Source: Stercorarius parasiticus
Taxonomy: Eukaryota > Chordata > Aves > Charadriiformes > Stercorariidae
Direction: 5' to 3'
Length of the DNA: 64,000 nt
NCBI GenBank assembly: GCA_013396915.1
Contig: VWZL01002055.1
Coordinates: forward strand, 72,040 to 136,039
In this document: positions 38,700 to 49,079 of the stretch, one piece after another
How positions within the stretch are numbered: the first letter of the stretch is position 1
How the letters are laid out: every line of letters begins with the position of its first letter
Notes under the pieces: generated by a model
Databases searched by the model: none
Told to the model about the DNA's origin: nothing
What the model saw: only the letters and a program-made list of their open reading frames with translations
Position numbers and translations under genes: made by a program

Positions 38700-39010
38700 G
38701 CTATTTCTCTTTGTTATCGAGTGAAATGACTCCACAAATATGACAATAAATCACCGCAGGAATCAATCTGAGTGGAGGCAACTGCTCCATGCTGATAATG
38801 CATCAATCAATATTTAATGTTTACACTTTAATTAATCTGCACATAGGAAGCATTCTTTCAGTGACAAAAAAGTGATGAGAAATAAAACACCTTTTATATC
38901 AAACAGCAACGAATGGCTGCCTATCTGTTAGGCTTTGATTGGGCCCTCAATTGATCATTGCAGCCTTTTTCGATTGCACCAGTGTGCAATGTCACATTTG
39001 GGTATAAAAC
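38700..39010. promoter_or_regulatory. Candidate enhancer or cryptic promoter block
   Basis: This block of even texture runs about 310 bases and is dense in regulatory words. It has CATCAATCAATATTTAATGT at 38801-38820, TTTAATTAATCTGC at 38827-38840 and a CCAAT box in reverse (ATTGG, 38938-38942). CAATTGATCATTG follows at 38948-38960. ATTGCAC/GTGCAAT forms an inverted repeat at 38973-38990, and a TATAAAA lies at 39003-39009. The spacing of the CCAAT-like and TATA-like words on the plus strand resembles a core promoter, but no transcript can be seen downstream. A conserved enhancer is equally plausible. Confidence 0.4.
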
Positions 39011-39448
39011 AAACACAGCCTCTGTGAAGGAAGGAGGGTGAGCTTCTGAATCTGCTTTTGAGTGATTACAACTTAATCAGAACAAAGAAAGACTGATAAC
39101 AAAGTATGAGTTCTTTGCAAAGACCGGGCAGAAGCAAATAAAATAAAAGATTTTCAACATCTGCATCAATGACACCTATCTGAACAGATTTTTACTGTGT
39201 ATTACAATTATTGATACCTACTAAGGCTTTGTATAGAAAAACAATTCAGATGTTGACTGGCAAAACTGCCTTCCCTTATCAGAGGTACCACCAGCGACTG
39301 ACGATCGGTTTATTTTGTCGTTATTTTGTATGGCAGTAAAGTGCCAGGTGCCGTGTGGACACACGAGAAGTCACAATTCCTGCCTCAGAGTGTTCTTCCT
39401 CAGTGCTCTGTTTAACCCTTGTAAACTCTAGTTTCTTCTTCTTTTTAA
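39011..39448. other. Intergenic stretch, nothing specific
   Basis: No gene or repeat was recognised. The words are AT-rich, with two isolated CpG spots near 39293-39318. Confidence 0.5.
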
Positions 39449-39520
39449 AGGGTCTGATTCATTGTTCATTGATGTCAACTGAATGACTTCTATTGACTTC
39501 AGCGGGCATTGCATTAGTCC
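39449..39520. repeat. Ancient palindromic-family repeat remnant
   Basis: AGGGTCTGATTCATTGTTCA then TTCTATTGACTTCAGCGGGC then GCATTAGTCC follow the remembered family words GGTCCTGATTCA and CCATTGACTTCAGTGGGC in the same order. Only the left half and centre are recognisable. Confidence 0.5.
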
Positions 39521-41643
39521 ATAGATGAATGGTATTGAAAGGCATAGTGATGAAAGACAAATGAAAAGACAGTGATACTAGACCAGTAATGTTCAATTAC
39601 TCCTTTAAAAAAAGGAAACTACAGCAGTACATTCTCCATACATAACTAAAGCTTTCCTATGCTTATTTCTAAGATAATTGTTTGAAATGTATAGGCTTTT
39701 TACACTAAAAATACAATAGTATGTATTTAAAAATACAGAGAGCTTAGCTTTCTAGAGCATAGTTCAATTTAAATTGCCATAAACTCACAGAGGGTGGAAC
39801 TCTGGGAAAATTCACTGTATTTTGTATGTCACATTTAAGTTATTTTGCAAAGCCTTTCATGAAGTTAGGATCATGCAAAGGACCTATGCAAATGTCAAAT
39901 CATTTTAAGCTTCTAATTAGACCTGCTACTAATTAAAAAATAACTACAATTTTGTGTGTGGTTTTTTTTTTTCCACTGAAGAACTTTTGTTGTTTCACTA
40001 ATCAACAAATAGGAGGATTCTACTTAGGATCTAGTGACAACATGTTGCCGAAATTCCTGCCCAGATTTGGAACCGCCTAGTTTAGAGTGCTCTGACTGTT
40101 GGCTTAGGCAATACTTGAACAAAACCAGAAATAATATTATGGTACAAAGTCATATACTAGAAGGAATTTGAAAATATAATCCTCAATCCTTCTTGTTTCA
40201 CTGAGACTGGATGATCATCTTCTGTGATTCACAAAATTTTTTCTGGCTATTCCAAAAGTCTAAAGCACTCAGAAACACACTCCTAAGACATTTTTGGATA
40301 CCAAGAGCAGCAAAGTATTTAAAGCATGAATGACATCAGAAGACTTCCATTTATTGGTCAAAAAGTTTTGAAATATAGTGGCATACAAAAATTGGAGGAA
40401 GTGTTCACAGAGGAAATGAAAGAAGATGAATATGGCATTTAAAATGCAATAATAGAACTTATGCTAACTTTTTACTTTTGGTGTTTACTTGTCATTCCTA
40501 CTTATTTTTTTTTTCCCCACAGAACTTTGCATTTAAATAAACAAAATGCCAAAGATTTCATTTTCTCCATAAAAATGGAGACAATGCCTTCTCACTAAAA
40601 TCCATAAATAGCTTTTCAGCAGATTTACTAACATACACACATATTCACACAAAGAGTCGAGTCTGCAGTTTATCTTTTCCATAAAAACTTCTTCCCCCTT
40701 CTGTGCAAATCAGTTGAACAAGCTAAAAAAAAGGGCAAAGTCAAAAGAGAGGAATGCTCTATTGTAATGCATGATCAACTGCAAATATTTATAGAAAAGA
40801 TGAAAACACTACTGTGTGCACATCGGGACTGCCCTAGGACAGCTTTAGCATGCTTAGTTAATGTTTATGGAACAAGACTAACTTACTGAATGTGAAATCT
40901 TCATCTTTGTCATATGCACCCAAAGTAAAAGTAAATTAACAAAAAAAAAAAAATTACTTGCTTGATAAAATCCTGAGGGCACAATGCACAGCACTTAATG
41001 TTGTGTACAGCTTGCTGCACACAATTGGAATATCAGTCCAATGAGAAAGCCAAATACCGGCCCCCTATGAACTTCAGTTTCTTTGGAGCTCCAGAGAGCT
41101 GCATGGTTTGTCTGCAGCAACAATCCTGACACGCAGGGAGATAGGTCCCATACTGTGGTTTTAAAGTCCCGTTAGCTGAGCTTCTGAGAACACAAGTCCA
41201 TAAGGTTCTTTGCTGTATAGTTGAAACATTTCAGCTAGCAAAGGACACCTTTCCCAGCCCTGGACCCTCCTATCAGGGCTACGGTGAGTTCCCAAGTCTA
41301 ATCACTGTCTCAAACTGTCAAGCCCAAGCACCAGGGCACTCTCCCAGCATCACTTCTGGCTACAGGTGTTGGCATTAGCCTAAGTACCTCCACCTTAGTT
41401 ATATGAGGAGCACCCAGTGCAATCTAAGAATACCAGTCCCTATTTAGCACCAAGGCTTAGGCTACTTTTCCACCTCAGCCTTGTCACAGCTGTCTGCTGC
41501 ATAAAAAGAGACTGAAATGTACTAAAAAAACTTGGAAGACTAATAATTCATTAACCTGACAAATGAAATGTAAGTACTATCGATCAAGAGTGGAACTTCT
41601 CGGTTATAAAGGAAGCATATATTATTCTGACAGTATTTTCACA
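39521..41643. other. AT-rich intergenic stretch
   Basis: T run at 39963-39972 and 40505-40514, A run at 40940-40952. A seven-base inverted repeat TCTCCAT/ATGGAGA is at 40564-40581. No gene was recognised. Confidence 0.55.
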
Positions 41644-41770
41644 AGATAAACTGAAGTTACAAAGGCGGCAACCAATTTGATTCAAATAACTGTCTCTCCT
41701 CAGAAACAGTCACGATTACAGTCATCAAGCACAAGTTGGTGGGGTAGTGTTACTACCCCCGTTTTTACAG
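41644..41770 (+). repeat. Diverged repeat, copy 1 of a local pair
   Basis: AGATAAACTGAAGTTA opens the copy, CTCAGAAA lies at its centre, GGGGTAGT with CTACC follows, and TTACAG closes it. The same words occur in the same order and orientation at 42615-42727. The opening recalls the ACAGATAAACTGAGGCACAG core of ancient SINE or LINE 3' ends, so this may be a dispersed family rather than a local duplication. Confidence 0.75.
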
Positions 41771-42614
41771 CTTTAGATAACTGCATAATATCAAGGAAAC
41801 AGGGCTGTATCACTCTCACAGCTTTTCTGACTGCTGATCCTATGGAAAATGCTAAGCAAAAGACTGACTCCTGCGCCACTGAATCATAACGCTGCTAAAT
41901 GCCAGCATGGAAAGATGTGCAACCACACACACAGAGAAGATAATCTCTTCTCTCTTCCATCACTAGTACTGAAAAGCTCAGGGACTATTGTACAGCTAAT
42001 GAGAACAAACACACTTGCGGCTGGTCTTCCACCACCTGTAGAAGGTGAAAGTCAGCCAAAAACCTACAAGACCCTCCAGTTGCGATGAATGGGTGGAAAC
42101 CAAGAGTGTGGCTCAGATTCAAGTCCTAGACTAGTTATAGCGGTATAATACTGGTGCCAATAGGCTCACTTAAGAGTGCGGGGCTCAGAGCGAGAGGCAG
42201 TCTCTGGTATTCTGTGATGGTAAAATATATTAGGGCAGGCATCAGTTTACCTTGGTTAGTTATGGTTTTAGTTATGCTGTATTTTAGTGCCCAGGGGCCT
42301 AATTTATGATTCTAATAATAAAATGTATTATGAAGTATAAGCCAAGCACATGCAAGTTCTAATTCTATTTCCTCTCAAAGGAAAGAGCTAAGCTGTTAAG
42401 CTCCAGGTTCTTTCAACATTTCCTATTTGTGACAAACACAAAAATCTGAAACCAGCGATGTACCACTGCAAGCCTTTTACAAAGTTCTCATAGGGTAAGT
42501 TCAATGTCTGGTGGGTTTTTTTTTTTTTTGTTTGTTGGTTTTGTTTTTTTTTTAAATCCCCAAGTGATGTTTCTGGTACCTCAGTATCACAGCTGTCACA
42601 ATGCCCTGTTTTGC
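41771..42614. other. Spacer between the paired repeats
   Basis: Two overlapping short frames (41677-41889, 41849-42088) show no recognisable product. A T/G-rich tract GGGTTTTTTTTTTTTTTGTT lies at 42513-42532 and continues to 42553. Confidence 0.5.
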
Positions 42615-42727
42615 AGATAAACTGAAGTTATAGAGAAGCAAACTGATCCAGCTCAGACATCCTCCCCACCTCAGAAAAATTACCATCCCTAAGCTTGCGG
42701 GGTAGTACTTCTACCTACATTCTTACA
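42615..42727 (+). repeat. Diverged repeat, copy 2 of a local pair
   Basis: Shares AGATAAACTGAAGTTA, CTCAGAAA, AAGC, GGGGTAGT, CTACC and TTACAG with the copy at 41644, in the same order and orientation and with small indels between words. The offset is about 970 bases. By eye well over half of aligned positions agree, so common descent is clear. The divergence indicates an old event. Confidence 0.75.
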
Positions 42728-43408
42728 GAGAGAACGCACAGGTCAGCTGCGGGAACCTCCCAGTCCCTAAGGATGGAGGAAGTCCTAATCCATTTAGGAG
42801 AGAGACTTTTTCTCTGGTTTGGTTGTAGAAGTTAACTAAACAGCCCAGCTGTTAATGTTATACTATATTTGCCCTTGTTTGTACGTAAGAATTGTGGGAG
42901 AACATTCCACCATTTCCTTCCCTCTCAACTGGAGGACACGGCACCCTGTGCCAGGCCCGAGCAGGCGGCTGGTCCCAGCTCTCTATGTCCCCTTGCTGAA
43001 TGCACGCACTCGGACACGTTTAGCATGACAGAAAAACAATTTGTATGCATGTGGGACCGAGTTAATGTTAACAGAAAATTAAGTTTAATGATTCAGATTG
43101 TCAGTAACTTATTCAAAAAATATGACATCAAAGAGCAAGACTAGCAACTGTATCATTAATAGTTTTTACATTACATAGTATTTATGCTATAAACATAAGT
43201 TAATAAAAAAATCACTGCAGTCATTTTCTCTCTAGTTTCCACTGATTAATGTTAAAATTGGCAAGAAGGTAATATTGTTCATCTTATCTAATCTGAATAA
43301 ATAATGAAGAAGAGTTAATAGGAATACAGATACCAAACATAAGAACGGTCCTTAATTTTATGAAATTATTCATTACTAAATGGCAGCAGCCAGTCTCACT
43401 AATGTCAG
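42728..43408. other. Intergenic stretch with a short GC-rich patch
   Basis: A CpG-bearing patch lies at about 42930-43020, inside a 91-codon plus-strand frame (42869-43144). No domain and no flanking splice signals were seen. Confidence 0.45.
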
Positions 43409-43530
43409 TGGCCCAAATTCTGCAGTCCTTAATCACATACTGTTACCTTCAGGAGGAGTTGTTCTCAATTTAGCATCAAAGACCACAGTTTGCTGGGGCC
43501 ACTCTTTCAAGGGAGGATTGGGCCCAGACT
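43409..43530. repeat. Ancient palindromic-family repeat remnant
   Basis: The left end is GTGGCCCAAATTCTGCAGTC then CTTAATCAC. The right end, GGGAGGATTGGGCCC, is the diverged mirror of the left (GGGCCCAATCCTCCC on the other strand). This agrees with a remembered sauropsid palindrome whose ends read GGGCCAAATCCTGCAGTCCT. The interior is too diverged to pair well. It is probably a MITE-like relic. Confidence 0.5.
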
Positions 43531-46380
43531 TTTAATAAGGGGTTTGGTGGCTTACAAAGAGGTGATTAAGATCTTCCTTTGAAAAACACAAAATGTAGAG
43601 TTCTTCTTTTGGATTATAACAGCACAGATAGCCATAGCTTGTGGATTTCAGAGTATTAACTGCTAATCCACCACTGAACTGAAAGGTTTTTGTTTGTTTG
43701 TTTTGCTATTACAGTATTTAGTTAAACTTATCAACCTTCAGTTCTCAGTAAGTCATATTTAAGTTTCTTAGCAAAATATTTTATTTAAGGAACTCAAAGT
43801 TTCTGCAAGTTCTTGTTCTTTTTCATATATTCCTCCCCACTGCCCTAAACATCTCAATGAGTATGTCCAAGAACCTGAGAGATTTCTTGGTTATATGCAA
43901 AACCTAGGGTAGCTTTTTTTGTTTGGTTTGGTTTGATTTAATGAAAAGCTTGCACTTATTCCTGAGAACTCAAACCACGAAGTTTTGGAAACTAACCCAC
44001 AATATAAAAGTTTCTGCTTTCCTTAAGTGACATTCAAGGATTGCTGTTTGTCAGTGACAAACAGAAAGTACTTAGTGTAATTATTATAGCACCTCAGTAA
44101 AAATCAGATTCTAGCCGTAGGTGATTGCAGCTATAAAGTTTCCAGAATAGGAACAATGAGCCCTATGAAACTAATGAAAAAAATTGCCAACTTCCTCACT
44201 CCAAAGTCTGATTTTTACAAGGACTCCATTTCTTTCTGGTTGCCAAAAATGAACAGTTTATTTGAATCTAGCTTAGGTCTCCAGGAAAACAATTTTAATG
44301 TAAAATTGAATAATGTTGCACCAATGACAGGATAATTAAGTGGTTTCAAAATCGAACAATATTTAGGTGCATTTACTGTAGCATGTCCCAATAATGAAAA
44401 TAAAGAAATCATATTCTAATGATAGCATAGTAGAAGATGATAAATATCCAGACATACTCCTTGCTGTATCACTGTACTGTAATCAAATGAATTAGAAATC
44501 TAATGACTACTTTGACACAAACAGGTATTTAATATGCTGAAAATGTACCAGATTTTCCCCCTCCAGCATTAGTAAAATCCCCAAGAAAATTAAAATCCAG
44601 GTCATAGCTAAATTCCTTTGAAACTGGGATTTAAATAAAAAAAAAAAAAGAGTTTAGTCACTGTAAGAATTCTTTGTGCTGTTACATTTTTATAAGGTTA
44701 AAGCTAAAAATAAGATCAAAATCTTTTTGGAGGTTACATTAAAAAATAGACCAGGTGTGTTCAGAAACCCATCACACATATGCCTGTTAAACAGATGCTG
44801 ACCAATAAATTAATTAAAGTTACTCTCCTTTCAAATCAGAAAAGAGGAAAGAGCTGTTAGGGACATTTATGGGGTGAGGTTCTCTTGACTAACAAGTTTT
44901 GCATGCTTGGCCTCTATTGTACAAGTTACTGATACTTCTCAAACGTTTTCTGACAGGAAAATGAAATGGCTGTCTGTCTGTAAAGCAGCGAATTTAGTAA
45001 TCTGTTTCTAGGTAGTTGGATTGACTCTAGAGAGAGATGGCATGGCTGTTTATCAGTCACGAAAAGTGAATAAGGAAACAAGGTTTCAACACTGACCTGA
45101 TGTAAATCCTTGCTAGTAACCCCTGCCATCACACTTAGGAAATCGGAATTTGCATGCGAAATATCTCACTCTACTTAGCATGCTATACTTCATTTTGACA
45201 ATTAGCATCCGAACTGATCAAGTGAAAAAGTATCTTGTGCTGATCTTAAATCCTACTATACTTATAAGACTTGGAAAAATAAATAGAAAGGAATTTGAAG
45301 AACAGTAAATGGTCCTGAAAGGGCTACGTGACTCCTTGAAACATAAGCTGCTCTAGCACTTTAAGGACAAACAGCACTCATTTCTACATTTCTTCTTCCA
45401 ATTATACAAATTTAATTTTTTTGGAAACCACACAATTGCTGGAAAAAGGAATTAGTTGGTATAAGGGGTTATTAAACATGGCATTCACCCACTGCTCTTA
45501 CACAGAAAAGGCAGCTCTGAAAAAAACAAAGCTGATTAATATGAAAGGCAGCTAACCTAAAAACTAAAACTTGAACTGAATGGTGTGTGCTAATCTTCCT
45601 CAAATACACTTATGAAAGCTAAATTTGCTGGTATTTGTCATTGCTATGCAGGCTAAGTGTTCATGTGAATGATATCTCCTCAGTTCTGAGCGAACCAGTA
45701 AAAAACAAGGAATTTTGTCCTCACTGGTACTTTTCTGAATCTCCTGTCCATCTACGGCTGCTTGAATAGCAAACACTTCACAATCCGGGGTCATTTGTGA
45801 TAAACTTTGTTAAAAAGCTGCCATTCATTACTGGTAATTTCCTTAATCCTCAAGTTGCTTGTAAGGAAAAGATTGAAATTCTGTGTTATATATTTCCTCT
45901 GTTGGGTCTACAATCAAAATAACTCAACATGCTAGCCACATTAATAAAATACTTGCCAGATCAAAACCTTAATAGCCAGTCTTAGACTTGCCATTGTTTA
46001 TTGATGTTTGTTTGCCAGCCTATCTGGAGACATAAGGAAAATCTTAATAGCTCTGGCCACTCATTAGCAAAGTACTGTGGAGTCCTAATCCCATAAAGAT
46101 ATTAAACTATTTTTCCTTACAATAGCAACAAATGGAGGGAATTCTCATTACTTATTAAGATGTGGTACATTCTTTGCACATTGAGTTTCTTCTTATACTT
46201 TGAACTCTTATCCCTCATCATTCTATTTCTGAGGCTAAGATCAAAGTAGATTGGCCTTACAGAGCTACAGACGAGCGGCTGCCTCTCGGAGAATATTAAT
46301 GCCCTCTTGAAGAGCAAAGCTGGGAAGGAGGTGTAATCCCCTGAAGAGCAAGCCCTGGAAGCCCAGTCATACCGAACAAC
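43531..46380. other. AT-rich intergenic stretch
   Basis: TTTGTTTG-type low complexity occurs near 43688-43704 and 43914-43935, and an A run at 44637-44649. A perfect inverted repeat is at 44044-44064 (listed separately). No gene was recognised. Confidence 0.55.
44044..44064. repeat. Perfect inverted repeat, 10-bp arms
   Basis: CTGTTTGTCA and TGACAAACAG flank a single G. This is a near-perfect palindrome in an otherwise AT-rich, non-repetitive stretch. It could be a dimeric protein-binding site, since TGTTTGTC resembles forkhead and TGACA resembles MEIS/TGIF half-sites, or a chance event. Confidence 0.85.
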
Positions 46381-46456
46381 CCTAGCACACCCGCTAGATC
46401 AGCTGGTAAAGAGCGCAGCCTCACTGAGGTGGAGCTGCTTCTCCCAGTTCAACAAT

Positions 46457-49057
46457 GTGGCCCAAATCTCAAAGCAATAGCAAGGCTAAGTCTTTTTTGG
46501 AAATGGAGAATCACGTAAATATGGATTCTGGCAGATTGGCACAGAGCAATGTGTTTTTATAGCAGGAAAACGTGTGACCAATTTTGTATTTTGCATTGCA
46601 AAATTTTCTGGTCTTTCTGATTCAGACTTGTGACTTCTCCAGTTGTAGTTTTTTTCTTCTCGCTACCTCACCTACTCAAGGACTGGTGTTATTGATGAGC
46701 TTGTTGGCAGTGGGCAAGACAGCGTCCCCCTTCAATCTCCCACTTCCAGCAGTGATCCTGCCATACAGGGTTTCTTTCTTGCCTTCAGATTTCTTGCAAG
46801 CCTTTTAAAGGGGAATTACTTTAGACCCTTGTTAAAGGTAAGAGTAAACATGCTAAGTACCAAGACATTCAGTGGGTATCGTTATATGAAAAGAAGAAAT
46901 GTTATATTCATTACAGAGGAAAATCTAGTAATAAAAAGTATTACCTGCATTTATAGCCCTGTAACCTAATTTTTGTGACAAAGCAAAGAAGTAAAAACAT
47001 TCCTTTCTGCCTTTCAGTGACCCCTATAAGAAACCCCCCATGGAGTCATTTAGGATAGTAATTTGAGTGAAAATATATGCAGCCTTTACTTTGCTTGCTC
47101 TTCTTAAATTAATAACCCTTACCAATGATAAATTTGAAAGTTTCAAAAGACATTTGCAAAAATGCCCTCAAATTAGTAAGCAATTAAAAGAAATAAAAAC
47201 TTAAAAGACATTTTCCACAACATAAAAGAGTGACAGAACATGGAGCTGTGTTGTTCAAATGTTAAAACTGTACATAAAATACCCCTTCAATATATGCTGC
47301 CAGTAAAAACCAAGGCAAAGCAGATCATTAAAATGTCAGACTTGGGGCAGAGTGGAAAAAATGCTGTGTTTAAAAGTAAACATGTAGACCTTTTATAATT
47401 ATTTCCCCTTAAAGTTAACTGTTCAAAAAAAAAAACAAACCCAAAAAACAAAACAAAAAACCAACCAAAACAAAACATAGCTAAACGCCAAACAAACAGC
47501 TCCGCATCATCAGGATGAAGAGTCAAACTCCAGCCCTAATCTTGTTCCTAAGAGAACCTAGGGAGACTTTTGGGGTCTATATGAAGTCTCTGTATGTCAG
47601 CTGTGTGTATGAAATGTCATTTTCCTTTATCCAGTTTTTCCAAAGCAAAGCCAGAGTGATGTGTTCCTGCCGTTAATATCGATGTCACGTTTATACTAAG
47701 GCTGCATATGAATAACAGGAGCATTAGAAGCCTTGGGAGCCCCGTGCGCAGCAGCGGAATCCTTGGAGAAGACACTGAGGTGCCACCGACCAGTGGAAAG
47801 ACTTCCACGTGTCGCTGTTGGGATGGTGTTAGTGTCCAACCGCAGGGTTTTAGCACTGCTGTAAAGAGCTCAGGCTAGAAAGCTGTGCTCAATCCCTTCT
47901 CCTCCCATGAACTAAAACTGCCCATTGAAACTGGGAGAAGATTCAGTTAGCATAAAGGAGACGCTCTGCTAGTTATGGGGGAGCTGAAAGCCATATTAAT
48001 GCTATTTAGTTGAATTAATCCATTTTGCAGTCCAACGCTGATGAACCAAGACAGTAAAAGGAAAACCAAAGCCTGTATCTTCAGATATGAAGTACTTTGC
48101 AGTACTGAGAATAAAAAGGTTGTATTTTTTTTCCAAGCTTTTTGAGACAGTAACAAAGACTGATATCCTTCTGACTCATCAATCACATTCCAGTTTTGTT
48201 TCTTTCCTACTGGAAAAAAGTCCATCATGGCCCTGAAGAAAAATATTTCCATCTCATTAATTTTGTGTATTTTAAGCAAAGTGTCTGCATATGAAGTCAG
48301 AATAATATCTGCACTGTGTGTTTTACTGAGCTAAATTCCTAAACGGTGTCTAAAAGGTGGCAATGCCCTAGTAAGAACACTGTCCAGCAGGCACAATTCC
48401 ACAATTAATTGTGCTAGCGTGTATCTGAACAACACCGCTGATGCACACAAAGTAATTCACATTAACTTTGGCTTAACCCAAAAAAAAGTAGTTGGCTCAT
48501 AAAACTCAGATAAATTTAATGATTAGAAAATAAAAAGGTTGTACCCTCAGGCAGTTTCTGGGACTCCCACTGAAGTCCATGCAGGAACATAGGTATCTTA
48601 TTTTGTCCTCTAACTTCTCCGTATCTCTGTTCCCTAAAACTAACAAATACCACCGCTGAAAGTACAGGTTGTCACATTTACAACCAGTGATTAAAACCAA
48701 CATTCTTCAGGTTTCCATCTGATAAGAGCAGAGCTCGAAGTGGAGAGACAATGGAGAAACACAGAACAGCACTGAGAGATTCAACTGTTATTTAACTAGT
48801 TATTTTTCTTTAAACTAGCTTCTACAATGCAAATATTTTTAAGTTGGGAAAAGGGCCTGTAATCATGGTTTGAGACGTGGCATACTCAGAATACAAAGAC
48901 CATGGGAGAATATTAATCTTCGTACTTCGGCTATCTTTTTCTAGTTTCTAGTGTTTTACATGGGATAATCAAATATGTCAGGAGGAGACAGAGCAGTGGA
49001 CCAAGTTTTAGACTGGTATAATTGACTCAGCAGAGAAACAAAGACTTGTATCTTTAG
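46457..49057. other. AT-rich intergenic stretch
   Basis: An A/C-rich low-complexity tract (AAAACAAACC-type) is at 47425-47476. No gene, transposon or RNA gene was recognised. A tRNA-like word pair just to the left is discussed as a finding. Confidence 0.5.
48391..48414. repeat. Nested palindrome with homeodomain-like core
   Basis: CACAATTAATTGTG (48400-48413) is a perfect 14-base palindrome. GCACAATT at 48391-48398 also pairs exactly with AATTGTGC at 48407-48414, so two alternative hairpins are possible. ATTAATT is a typical homeodomain core. Confidence 0.8.
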
Positions 49058-49079
49058 ACAGCTGTGGTTCCACAGCTGT
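49058..49079. repeat. Perfect inverted repeat carrying two E-boxes and a RUNX-like site
   Basis: ACAGCTGTGG (49058-49067) and CCACAGCTGT (49070-49079) are exact reverse complements around TT. Each arm contains the E-box CAGCTG, and TGTGGTT at the centre matches the RUNX core. E-box and RUNX cores often act together in enhancers, so this may be a composite site. Function is inferred from motif only. Confidence 0.8.

Noticed and set aside
39003..39009. TATAAAA as proof of a promoter
   Set aside because: Such words are frequent in AT-rich DNA. Kept only as part of a candidate block, not as a promoter call.
48555..48590. TGGGACTCCCACTGAAGTCC as a repeat core
   Set aside because: It resembles the palindromic core, but no flanking family words support it.
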